Assembly (NCBI GenBank): GCA_030765265.1
Contig: JAVCCZ010000219.1
Span: 1-35,592, forward strand
Direction of reading: 5' to 3'
Length of the DNA stretch: 35,592 bases
DNA from: Candidatus Erginobacter occultus
GTDB lineage: Bacteria > Auribacterota > Erginobacteria > Erginobacterales > Erginobacteraceae
Of this stretch, positions 1 to 8,547 are shown piece after piece (position 1 is the first letter of the stretch; the number at the start of each line of letters is the position of its first letter). Made by a program: the position numbers and the translations under genes. The notes beneath the pieces are model-generated. The model was given only the letters and a program-made list of their open reading frames with translations. It was not told the origin of the DNA and ran no database searches.

Positions 1-3000
1 AAAATCGTCGAGACCGCGGAGCGGGCATATTTCCCTTCCCGGCTCCGGGACCTGCTGACCGGACGCTTCTTCTTCAGCGAGCAGGAATGCGACTCCATCC
101 CCTCCTCCATTCTCCAAAGATACGGTTTTGCTTCGCTCGACGATCAGGTAGTAAAGTCTGCCAACCATCAGCAACTGCTGGGATTGGTTCTCTCCCACGC
201 GGAGGGGATCATCGAGCAATCACGCGAATTCGGAGACCGATACGTCTCCTACCTGCAAGAGACGATCGGGGACGATAAAGGGCTGCTGGTGGATATCGGC
301 TATAACGGCACCCTGCAGAAATTCATCCGCGACCGGATGGACCTCCGGCTGGAAGGTTGCTACCTGATCGCCTCCGACCGGATCGCGATTCTCCAGCGGG
401 AGGGTTTAAAATATCAAACCTATATTCAGCCGGGCGCCCCGGAGTACCGACGCTTTTTCCGCCACGTCCAGATGTTTGAGCTGTTCTTATCCGCCCGGCA
501 CCCTTCGATCATCGACGTGAGCCAGGACGATGCCGGCCGCTGGACACCGATTTACGACAGCTGCCGGACGCCCCCCGGATGCCGGAACGCCCTCGATCAG
601 CTTCACGCCGGGGCCTTAAAAGCCGTAAACGATTATTTAAAACTGGCCCCGGAAGTCGTCACCACCGATCTCTGGCCGGCGGACGAAACCCTGCGGCGGC
701 TGCTCGGTTACCTCGAGGCCCCCGACTACGCGGATTGTCGCTGCTGGGAGGAGCTTTTTTTCGAAGATTCTTTTGCCGGGCGGTCTCGACAGTATGCCTT
801 CTCCCGGGAAGACGATGGTCCCGGCCCGGTCTGGAGCGAGGGGGAGAGAGCCCGAAAGTCAGCGATTGGGCTGGATCTGCCCTCCCCCCGCGCCCACCGA
901 AGGGATTACCTTCACGACCCTCTAACCCTGCCCATCGGCAGAGACCGCCTGGCCCTGTTCGCTTATTTCCGCGAGGAGGAAAAAGCGGATCTGGAACGGT
1001 TTTTAACCTCGCTCCATTACCAGATTCATCCTGATTGGTCTTTACTGCTCGGGATCGAAGAAGGACTGAGAACCGCTTTTCAACGGTGGCGGGCCACCTA
1101 TCAACCCGGACGCGGAACTATCCACCCCCTCTTCTATCCTCGGGCGAAGGAATCATTTTCGAAATTCATCGAGCAAGCCGGCGAGGGCGGGGATTACGAC
1201 TGGGGATTTTTTTGCCTCCCCGGGGTAAGCTTGAAACCGGAAGCGCTGGCCGAGGCGGCCGCGGCCCTGAAAGAGAACCCAGATTGCGACGCGGTATATT
1301 TCGACGAAATCCGGACCGCCGGCGGAGCCGACCGGCGGACATTTTTCAAAACCGACTGGTCACCGGAACTCCTCCTCTCCGGCCCCTACCCCGGTCCGTT
1401 CTGGGGCGCCAAGCGAGGAGTCCTGGAGCTTGCGCCCGGCAAGACTCCATCCCGGAGAAAGTGGCTGTATGAAGAACTTCTGCGGCTCGCGGAAAAAAAT
1501 CGTCGGGTTTTCCACCTCCCCCGGGCCATCTACGAATACTCCCCCCCCGGCCCGGACCCGGATTACAGAGCAATCATCCAGGAATCGCTGGAGAGAAGAA
1601 ATATCAGGGGCCGGGCCTATAAATTCTTCTCCGGGGGCGGAAAAACCGGGGACGTATATTCGCTGGAGTTCCCCGACGACGGGCCGGCGGCGGCGATTAT
1701 CATTCCGACCAGAAACCAGCTTGCCATCCTGCGGCAATGCCTCGATTCTCTCCGGCGCACTACTTACCGGAATTACCGGATCTATCTCGTGGACAACGAG
1801 AGCGACGACCCGGAAACCCTCGAATTCCTCGAAGACTGCGGCCACACCGTCTTCCGGATCGCATCCCCCCCCGGTGGGTTCAATTATTCATATCTCAACA
1901 ACCAAGCCGCCGGCCGGGTCCGGGAAGACTACCTGCTTTTCCTGAACAACGACACGGAAGTAATCAACCCGCGCTGGCTGAGCCAACTGGCGGGCTGGCT
2001 CCAGTTCCCGGGAGTGGGGGCGGCGGGCGGTCGCCTCGTCTTCGCTGACGGACGGCTCCAGCACGCCGGGATCGTCAACCGCCTGCTCGACCGGGTCCTG
2101 CCGGCCCCGGCCTTCAAGCGGCTCCCCGGCGGCGACCCGGGATACAACAATCTCGCCCTCTCTCCCCGGAACTGCTCGGCCCTGACGGCGGCCTGCCTGA
2201 TCACCCCGAGACAAATCTTTCTGGACAGCGGCGGCTTTGACGAGAATCGATTCGGGGTGGCTTACAACGACTGTGACTGGGGCTTCCGCCTGACCCGGTC
2301 CGGATACCGAAACGTATACTGTCCCGAAGCCCTGCTCTATCATCACGAAGGAACCACCCGGGGAACCGGCGCCGGCAATGACAACCCGGCAGAAGAGGCG
2401 GCCTGTATCCGGCGTTACGGCCGCTGGGCCGACCCCTTTTACAACCCTAACCTCTCGCTCGATGACACCAGCTTCAAGGTCGCCGCGCGCCAGCCCTACC
2501 TCTACCGGCGCAAGAAAAAACTGCGCCTTCTGTTCTTCTCCCACAATTTTTATTACGAAGGCGCCCCTCTGGTCCTGTACGAGATCGCCCGCGGTCTGAA
2601 AGAGCGGGGTCATTTCCCGATGGTATTCTCCACCAATCCCGGTCCCCTCAGCCGGGAATACCGGGATCTGGACATCCCCGCCGGGGTGATAACCGGTCTG
2701 GATTTTTCCGCCGCCCTCCATCCAAAAACCTACACCGGGGAAATGGAACGGATCGCCCGGGAGATCGGCCGGGTGGGAGTGGACGCGGCCATCGGGAACA
2801 CCCTCCTTTCCTGGTGGGGGTTGGCGGCGGTGGGACTGCTGGATATCCCCTATCTCTGGATCATCCACGAGAGTGAAGCGCCTTTCCGCCATCCCAATCT
2901 GCTGCTCTGCGGGGCCCTGGCCCGCAAACAGGCGGAGGCGGTCTTCTATCGAGCCTACCAGAATGTTTTCGTGGCCGATTCGACCCGGGCGCTCTACCGG

Positions 3001-3699
3001 GAGTATGGCCGGAACCATAACCTGACGGTCATCCACAACAGTTTCAATCCCGGGCCGGACCGGGAGGAATGGGCGGGGGGAGACCGCCGGGAGGCAAGGA
3101 AACGGCTGGGAATCCGGGACGGGGAACTCGTCATCCTTACCCCGGGGATTATCTGTCGGCGCAAGGCTCAGCTCGACCTGGTCGCGATGATCTCTTCCCT
3201 GCCGGAAAAATATACCGCCCGGGCCAGGTTCCTGATCGTCGGGGATCGGCCTTCCCATTACAGCAAGGCGCTCCATAAAGCGGTCAGCCGGCTCCCCCGG
3301 TCGAAAAGGGAACGGGTGGAGATCATCCCGGCCACCGGACGGATGGGCTGTTATTACCTCGGGGCCGATATTCTGGCCTTCCCCTCCCATCTGGAATCCT
3401 TCCCCCGGGTGATCCAGGAGGCAATGGAGATGGAATTGGCCATCGTAACCACCCCCGTCTTCGGGATCCGGGAGATGGTGACGGACGAGGTCAGCGCCCT
3501 CTTCTTCTCTCCGGGGGATATCGGCGCTTTCGCCGACCGGATGAAGCGGCTGCTGGATTCGGAAAGCCTGCGGAACAAATTAACAATGAACGCGAAGTTG
3601 TCTCTGGGCAAACTCCCCACCCCGATGGAGATGATCGATGATTACGAAAACCTCTTCCTGGAGGCCTGGCTGAGCGGGGCTCCCCGGAAGTTGGGGTAA
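1..3699 (+). CDS. Multidomain glycosyltransferase (HAD-like region, degenerate GT2, GT2, GT4), 5' end cut by window
   Basis: The frame is open from base 1, so the start lies outside the window; 1232 residues are visible. Residues about 1-170 resemble the HAD-superfamily proteins of COG5610 often fused to surface-glycan glycosyltransferases (VDIGYNG near 97-103). Residues about 314-470 look like a degenerate GT2: they keep the VYFDE and FFKTDWSPELLLS blocks, but I see no nucleotide-binding start. Residues about 561-785 form a complete-looking GT2 with IIIPTRN, VDNESDD, LNNDTEV and an NDCDWGFRL acceptor-side motif, typical of rhamnosyltransferase-type enzymes. The C-terminal third, from about 840, is a GT4 with LTPGIICRRK and an ESFPRVIQE E-x7-E motif. 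One chain with several transferase domains suggests that successive sugars are added to a lipid-linked glycan in the cytoplasm. The 37-bp gap to the next gene, on the same strand, suggests an operon. Donor sugars cannot be read from sequence. Confidence 0.9.
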   Translation, partial: KIVETAERAYFPSRLRDLLTGRFFFSEQECDSIPSSILQRYGFASLDDQVVKSANHQQLLGLVLSHAEGIIEQSREFGDRYVSYLQETIGDDKGLLVDIGYNGTLQKFIRDRMDLRLEGCYLIASDRIAILQREGLKYQTYIQPGAPEYRRFFRHVQMFELFLSARHPSIIDVSQDDAGRWTPIYDSCRTPPGCRNALDQLHAGALKAVNDYLKLAPEVVTTDLWPADETLRRLLGYLEAPDYADCRCWEELFFEDSFAGRSRQYAFSREDDGPGPVWSEGERARKSAIGLDLPSPRAHRRDYLHDPLTLPIGRDRLALFAYFREEEKADLERFLTSLHYQIHPDWSLLLGIEEGLRTAFQRWRATYQPGRGTIHPLFYPRAKESFSKFIEQAGEGGDYDWGFFCLPGVSLKPEALAEAAAALKENPDCDAVYFDEIRTAGGADRRTFFKTDWSPELLLSGPYPGPFWGAKRGVLELAPGKTPSRRKWLYEELLRLAEKNRRVFHLPRAIYEYSPPGPDPDYRAIIQESLERRNIRGRAYKFFSGGGKTGDVYSLEFPDDGPAAAIIIPTRNQLAILRQCLDSLRRTTYRNYRIYLVDNESDDPETLEFLEDCGHTVFRIASPPGGFNYSYLNNQAAGRVREDYLLFLNNDTEVINPRWLSQLAGWLQFPGVGAAGGRLVFADGRLQHAGIVNRLLDRVLPAPAFKRLPGGDPGYNNLALSPRNCSALTAACLITPRQIFLDSGGFDENRFGVAYNDCDWGFRLTRSGYRNVYCPEALLYHHEGTTRGTGAGNDNPAEEAACIRRYGRWADPFYNPNLSLDDTSFKVAARQPYLYRRKKKLRLLFFSHNFYYEGAPLVLYEIARGLKERGHFPMVFSTNPGPLSREYRDLDIPAGVITGLDFSAALHPKTYTGEMERIAREIGRVGVDAAIGNTLLSWWGLAAVGLLDIPYLWIIHESEAPFRHPNLLLCGALARKQAEAVFYRAYQNVFVADSTRALYREYGRNHNLTVIHNSFNPGPDREEWAGGDRREARKRLGIRDGELVILTPGIICRRKAQLDLVAMISSLPEKYTARARFLIVGDRPSHYSKALHKAVSRLPRSKRERVEIIPATGRMGCYYLGADILAFPSHLESFPRVIQEAMEMELAIVTTPVFGIREMVTDEVSALFFSPGDIGAFADRMKRLLDSESLRNKLTMNAKLSLGKLPTPMEMIDDYENLFLEAWLSGAPRKLG

Positions 3700-3736
3700 A
3701 CGATCCGGCCCCGGGAAACACCGGAGAGTCATTGCA

Positions 3737-4918
3737 ATGACCGAGGGGATTTCCATAATTATACCCACCTTGAACGGGGGTCAAAGATTCAAGAAGTGTC
3801 TGGCGGCGATCAGAGAGCAGCGTTACGATCACCACGTGCAGTTGATCGTTATCGACTCGGGGTCGGCGGATGGGACACTCGAGGCGGCGGAAAGGGCGGG
3901 GGCACGGCTTCTCAAGATCAAACAAGAGGTTTTCCACCATAGCCGGACCAGGAACGAGGCTCTCCGATCCGCCCTCCACGACAAAGTAGTGTTTTTGACT
4001 CAAGACGCGATCCCGGATTCCGCGAACTGGCTGGAAATTATGTCCAACTCGCTGGAGCGGGATAATGTTGTCGCCGCCTACGGCCGTCACCGGCCCCACG
4101 ATGACGCCGACCTCTTCGCCTGGTTTGAAACAAAGTCCGACTCCCAATTCCTGGGCGAAGACGTCCTCATCCAGTCCCTGGACTCCCCGGACAGTTTTTG
4201 GGAAATGCCCTATAACCGGGCGGACAGGTTAACCCGATGCGACAATGTCTGCGCGATTTATCGGCGCGAACGACTGGATCAGACCCCCTTCCCCGATGTA
4301 GCTTTCGGCGAGGATATGGCCTGGGCGAAAGAGGTTATTTTACAGGGACTGAAGATTAAGTACGATCCAGCCATTCAAGTCCGGCATTCCCATAATCGCT
4401 CTCCCGATTACCGCTTTCGGAGGGCGCTGATCGCCAACATCGTCTCAGCCGAGATTTTGCAGAGAGTCAGGGAAGATCTGTCTTTTCTCTCCGCCCGGGA
4501 TCTGGACCGGGCGGAACGGATCTTACAAGCGAAGCGAGCACGGCTGGCCAGACGGCTGACCGGGAAGGGAGGCGCTCAACAGCCGGCCCCGGCGGCGCTG
4601 ATCTCGATTCTCTGCCGGATGCCCCGGGTTATCAACGCCCTGACGCCGATGTTCGAACGGCTGACGTTCACCGGGGGCCGGAAACAATGGCTGTTCACTT
4701 TTCCCAGGGTGGTTGATGCCAAGATCGGATATGTTTTGAATACGGTGAAAAAGGAAGTTCCCCGGGCGACCAACCAGGAACTGTTTTCCTGCGCGGAACA
4801 GATGATCGGATCAATCAAAGGGACCCTCTACGGCAGCGTAGCCGCCAGTTACCGGCTCCAGGGCGGACTCTCCGCGGAGCTGCGCGACACGATCGAGCCC
4901 TTGCTCGAGGGGATCTAA
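3737..4918 (+). CDS. GT2 family glycosyltransferase, rhamnosyltransferase-like
   Basis: This is a 393-residue protein. The ATG follows GGAGAG at about 3723 with good spacing. The N-terminal GT-A fold shows IIIPTLNGG at 7-15, VIDSGSADGT near 38-47 and TQDAIP at 88-93, where QDA takes the DxD position as in rhamnosyltransferases of the RfbF/WbbL kind. FGEDMAW and a later VRHSH motif fit the acceptor and catalytic part of that group. The last 130 or so residues are outside the core and unassigned. I see no membrane segments, so a cytoplasmic enzyme is likely. It lies 37 bp after the giant multidomain glycosyltransferase and probably acts on the same glycan. It is convergent with the following GT4. 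The family is secure; rhamnose as donor is inference. Confidence 0.9.
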   Translation: MTEGISIIIPTLNGGQRFKKCLAAIREQRYDHHVQLIVIDSGSADGTLEAAERAGARLLKIKQEVFHHSRTRNEALRSALHDKVVFLTQDAIPDSANWLEIMSNSLERDNVVAAYGRHRPHDDADLFAWFETKSDSQFLGEDVLIQSLDSPDSFWEMPYNRADRLTRCDNVCAIYRRERLDQTPFPDVAFGEDMAWAKEVILQGLKIKYDPAIQVRHSHNRSPDYRFRRALIANIVSAEILQRVREDLSFLSARDLDRAERILQAKRARLARRLTGKGGAQQPAPAALISILCRMPRVINALTPMFERLTFTGGRKQWLFTFPRVVDAKIGYVLNTVKKEVPRATNQELFSCAEQMIGSIKGTLYGSVAASYRLQGGLSAELRDTIEPLLEGI

Positions 4919-4951
4919 CCGGAGACCATTCGCCCTCCCCGAGCCCGGCGT

Positions 4952-6088
4952 TCAGGCCAGGAGACCGCGGTAAACTTCCCAGGTCATCCGGGCGGTTTCG
5001 GCCCAGGAAAATCGGGCGGCATATTGCCGGCCGGTTTCCCGGCGTTCCCGGCGGCGGAGACAGTCTTCCCCGAGCAGGTTTTCCACCGCGTCCCTCCAGG
5101 CCTCGACGTCGAGAACGCCCGGCCGGACCACCGCGGGGGTGTCGAGAATTTCCGGCAGGGCCCCCCCCTCGGAAGAGACCACCGGCGTGCCGCAGGCCAG
5201 CGCTTCCAGGGGTGGAAGACCGAAACCTTCGTATAACGACGGGAAGAGCAGCGCCTCGGCTCCGCTGTAGAGGGCGGGGAGCAGATCCTCCGGCACGTAA
5301 GAGAGGAGGCGGATATCCCCGGCCCGGGGCGAGTTCTTAAACCGCTCCAGGATCGGCTCGGCCCGCCATCCGGTGGAGCCGGCGACCGCCAGCAGCCCGT
5401 CAAACTTTTCGCCTAACCTTTCCCAGACCTCGACGGCGAAGATATGATTCTTGCGCGGCTCCAGGGTGCCGACGGTCAGCAGGTAGGGACGGTCCAGGCC
5501 CAACTCCGCGCGCATAGACTTGACGGCGTCATCCCCAGTCGGCCGAAAACGCGGTTCCACACCCAGGTAGGTTACGTGGATCCGCGCCGGATCGACTCCC
5601 AGTTCTGTCGCTATCTCAGCGGCGCTAAAGCGCGAGATGGTGATGATGGCGTCGGAGCGGGCCGCCGAACGCGGCAGGAAACGGCGGAGCCGCCGCAGAT
5701 TGCCCGGCTCGGCGTACCGGGGGAAGCGCAGATACGACATATCGTGAATGGTAATCACGGATCGCCGGCCCCGGCGCAACGGCGGCGAGACGAAATTGGG
5801 GAAATGATAAATATCGGAATCGGTCCCGGCCAGTGCGGTGAAATCCGGCCAGGGTAAATAACGCCACACCCCTTCAACCAAACGGCCGGGCAGGAGGCGG
5901 AACGGTCGGAGATCGGCACCCGGAACCGCCGGAGGCGACCCTTTTCCTTGGAAATCAAAGTAAAACAGTCGTAACCGATCTCCGGAGGACGCGGCCAGCG
6001 GCGCCAGGTGTTGGGCCAGGTTCCGGGTATAACGTCCGACCCCGGCGGCCCGGCTGACCGCCGCCTGGATGTTGAGACAGACTTCCAC
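4952..6088 (-). CDS. GT4 family glycosyltransferase (mannosyltransferase MtfB-like)
   Basis: This protein has 378 residues if it starts at the GTG at 6088, which has GGAGGA about 9 bases upstream and begins VEVCLNIQAA, the usual N-terminus of the family. The frame stays open to 6298, but that extension does not look like protein. GT-B features are the glycine-rich GVGRYTRNL loop (16-24), TIHDMSY (113-119), TVGTLEPRKN (205-214) and the E-x7-E motif EGFGLPPLE with E287 and E295. This GT4 subgroup usually transfers mannose or a similar sugar from a nucleotide sugar in the cytoplasm. The gene is divergent from the lipoprotein gene and convergent with the upstream GT2. A decayed copy of its 5' end and upstream DNA lies at 24631-24853. 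Family assignment is firm; substrate unknown. Confidence 0.92.
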   Translation of the reverse strand: MEVCLNIQAAVSRAAGVGRYTRNLAQHLAPLAASSGDRLRLFYFDFQGKGSPPAVPGADLRPFRLLPGRLVEGVWRYLPWPDFTALAGTDSDIYHFPNFVSPPLRRGRRSVITIHDMSYLRFPRYAEPGNLRRLRRFLPRSAARSDAIITISRFSAAEIATELGVDPARIHVTYLGVEPRFRPTGDDAVKSMRAELGLDRPYLLTVGTLEPRKNHIFAVEVWERLGEKFDGLLAVAGSTGWRAEPILERFKNSPRAGDIRLLSYVPEDLLPALYSGAEALLFPSLYEGFGLPPLEALACGTPVVSSEGGALPEILDTPAVVRPGVLDVEAWRDAVENLLGEDCLRRRERRETGRQYAARFSWAETARMTWEVYRGLLA

Positions 6089-6393
6089 GGTTTGAGTTCC
6101 TCCGGTATCGCGGCAATTATCCTGCCGGCAATAATCCCACGAATGACACAAAAGGGATAGAAAAAGTTCCCTGGTATCCCAGGGAGCGGCGCTATTTGCC
6201 AGGGAGCGCTCCGGCCGGAATCCGACAGGGCCGTCATCATTCTCTGTGACCGGCCAACCGTACCCGAAAACGTAATTGTTCGGCCCGGTTCTTGCCATAC
6301 GCCCCGGGTTGTGAGAAGATTACCCCGGTTGCCATCCCCGGGAACGCCCGGAACAGGGCCCCCCGACGGTATTCAAATCCTGATCGGTGACTT
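6089..6393. other. Divergent intergenic region with conserved upstream block
   Basis: This 305-bp stretch lies between the divergent GT4 (4952-6088) and the lipoprotein gene. The GT4-proximal half contains a 16-base block (6130-6145, AATAATCCCACGAATG) and GAAAAAGTT (6160-6168). Both recur at nearly the same distance upstream of the decayed GT4 copy near 24.8 kb. A short hairpin, CCCTGG/CCAGGG with a 4-base loop, lies at 6169-6184. I find no convincing -35/-10 pair and no RNA gene. Confidence 0.6.
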
Positions 6394-8508
6394 ATGCGTC
6401 ATACAGCCTTTTTCAGTTCAATTTCGGGAAAGATCTTAACTACCCCGCTAAACCGGGGGCGTTTCGGACTCCCCGTGCTCATCTTCTGCGGTATGCTGGC
6501 GGCGGCAGGCTGCCGCGATCCCGGGCAGACTGAGCGGGACCGGCACCGGCTGACCGTGGAGGAGCTGACCGGCGGACATACCCGGGTGGTCTGGACCCAG
6601 GATACCGAGGAACTCCGGGATGTCTTCGGCGGGGGTTCCCGGCTCCGCCTGATGGGCTACGACAGCCGCGACGGCCGGGGGGAGCGGATTATCCTCCCCG
6701 GTCCGGCCCCGATCCTCAAACCCCTGTTCACCCCGGACGGGGAGCAGGTTGTCTACTCCGTGATCGAGGAAGACGCGACCTACATCGTCAACTGGGACGG
6801 CGGCGGTCACCGCCGCCTGGCGGACGGGATGGCCGTGGCCACCTGGCGCGATCCCGCCGACGGCCGGGACTGGCTGTATATCGGCCGCGACGTGCGCGAT
6901 GAGCGGGGGTTTTGTTTTCCCCGGATCGTCCGCGCCCCGCTCGACCAGATCAAGGCCGAAGAGACCGTCTGGGACGGGCCTTTGATGGCGATGGACAATA
7001 TCCAGCTCTCCGCCGACGGCCGGCGGGCTTCCAGCTTATTCCCCTGGCCGAAGTCCGGGGTGGCTCATTTTCCCAACGGCGGGTTCGACCGGATCGGGCG
7101 CGGCTGCTGGACCGCGATGGCCCCGGATGATTCGGGTATTATGTGGACCCTGGACGGGGCACACCGCAACCTGCTGATGGCGGACACCCGGGGCGATGAC
7201 CGCTGGACGATCAACCTCAGCCAGGCCCCGGTGATCGGCGGACACGAGATTTATCACCCTCGCTGGAGCAATCATCCTTACCTGATGGTGCTTTCGGGCC
7301 CCTACACCATCCGGGCCGGGGGCAATAATATCCGCGGAGGAGGCCCCGAGGTGGAGATCCAGATCGGCCGGTTCAGCCGGGATCGCCGTTCCATCGAGGA
7401 ATGGGCTCAGGTCAGTAAAAATGACTACCTGAATGTCTACCCCGACCTCTGGGTTAAACCAGCCGCCCCGATCCCCCGTCCCTCCCCGGCCGGCGCCCGG
7501 GTCCGGAACGGTGAACCGGAAACGGCCTGGCCGGCGGTTACCGATCACCTGGCCTACCTGTGGCGAAACCGGGACGCGGCCAACCGGGTCGAAACCGGGG
7601 ACGGCGAGATTCGGGATTGCAACCCCGAACCGGCGGGCTCGGCCCGGTACGGTCGACACCTCGGTATGGACCTCCGGCGGGGTTACTTCGTCGATCGCGA
7701 CGCCGGCCCCGCCGTGGCGGAGGAGATGGGGGAGACGGGCGAGTTCACCTTCCAGGCCTGGCTGACTCCCGAGGGCGAGGGGGACCGGGCGGCGGCCATC
7801 TGGGGGGTGGGTGAGGGTGATACGGATGTCCGGGCCGGCCTGTCGATTGTCGACGGCCAGCTCTGCCTGCGCTGGCGGACGGAGTCGGCCAGGCTGAACG
7901 GCGTCGAGGAGGGCGGCGGACCAAGACACCTGGCGGTAACTTGCGCGGCGGGGAGGGTTTCAGTTTACCGTGACGGGGAACCGGTCGGTGAAGCGGACCT
8001 GCCCTCGTTTCACCCGGGTTCCTGGGCGGGCGGTCCGATCTATTTCGGGGGTACTCCGCTGGAGGGAACGAACTGGAGCGGGTTTATGGAAGGCGTCGCC
8101 TGGCATACCCGGGCACTCTCGCCGGGGGAGATCTCCCGGGAGGCCGCCGCCTACCGCGCGACGGCCGGCGGGCGGCCGGCGGCCGAAACGGTTACCGTCC
8201 GGGCGGAACTGACCGAGGCGTCCGCGATCCCCTCCCCGGCGGATATCGCGCCCTACCGGCGGGGACTGGTGGTCAACGAATACCGGGTCATCGAGGTGCT
8301 GAACGGGGACCTGGAGGCCGAGAAGATCCTGGCGGCCCACTGGGTGATTATGGACGGCCGGACCCTAAAGACGGCCCGGAGGGAACCCGGCCGGGAATAC
8401 ACGATGCGTCTCGAACCGTATGAAGGCCGGCCGGAACTGCAGGGCGAACGCCTCTCGATGGACACGGAGAATATCCTCCTGGCCACCTACTTCGATATCG
8501 ATTCGTGA
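6394..8508 (+). CDS. Lipoprotein with propeller-like and LamG-like domains
   Basis: This is a 704-residue exported protein. The N-terminus has basic residues, a hydrophobic stretch and a lipobox-like LAAAGC ending at Cys40, so it is probably a lipoprotein; with 39 residues before the Cys, a later start such as GTG at 6475 is possible. Residues about 55-370 contain repeats such as PLFTPDGEQVVYS, IQLSADGRRASS and APDDSGIMWT, typical of TolB/WD40-like beta-propeller blades. Residues about 450-590 resemble a LamG/concanavalin-like sandwich (GEFTFQAWLTPEG, then ISIVDGQLCLRW-type strands). Residues 600-704 form a separate domain that appears related to the C-terminus of the SGNH protein two genes downstream. 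The gene lies 39 bp before the MBOAT gene on the same strand. A glycan-binding or scaffolding role in periplasmic O-acylation is inferred; no enzyme motif is seen. Confidence 0.85.
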   Translation: MRHTAFFSSISGKILTTPLNRGRFGLPVLIFCGMLAAAGCRDPGQTERDRHRLTVEELTGGHTRVVWTQDTEELRDVFGGGSRLRLMGYDSRDGRGERIILPGPAPILKPLFTPDGEQVVYSVIEEDATYIVNWDGGGHRRLADGMAVATWRDPADGRDWLYIGRDVRDERGFCFPRIVRAPLDQIKAEETVWDGPLMAMDNIQLSADGRRASSLFPWPKSGVAHFPNGGFDRIGRGCWTAMAPDDSGIMWTLDGAHRNLLMADTRGDDRWTINLSQAPVIGGHEIYHPRWSNHPYLMVLSGPYTIRAGGNNIRGGGPEVEIQIGRFSRDRRSIEEWAQVSKNDYLNVYPDLWVKPAAPIPRPSPAGARVRNGEPETAWPAVTDHLAYLWRNRDAANRVETGDGEIRDCNPEPAGSARYGRHLGMDLRRGYFVDRDAGPAVAEEMGETGEFTFQAWLTPEGEGDRAAAIWGVGEGDTDVRAGLSIVDGQLCLRWRTESARLNGVEEGGGPRHLAVTCAAGRVSVYRDGEPVGEADLPSFHPGSWAGGPIYFGGTPLEGTNWSGFMEGVAWHTRALSPGEISREAAAYRATAGGRPAAETVTVRAELTEASAIPSPADIAPYRRGLVVNEYRVIEVLNGDLEAEKILAAHWVIMDGRTLKTARREPGREYTMRLEPYEGRPELQGERLSMDTENILLATYFDIDS

Positions 8509-8547
8509 TTTTCATCACCGGCCGGACTGGATAACAGATAACCGGTT

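Noticed and set aside
1888-3390. Long minus-strand open frame (500 codons) opposite the multidomain glycosyltransferase
   Set aside because: It is low-complexity, Gly/Pro/Arg-rich and matches no family, while the opposite strand carries clear glycosyltransferase motifs. It is a shadow caused by high GC.
6089-6298. 70-codon N-terminal extension of the GT4
   Set aside because: GTG at 6088 has a strong GGAGGA and begins at the usual family N-terminus; the extension covers the leader block that is also found before the decayed copy.
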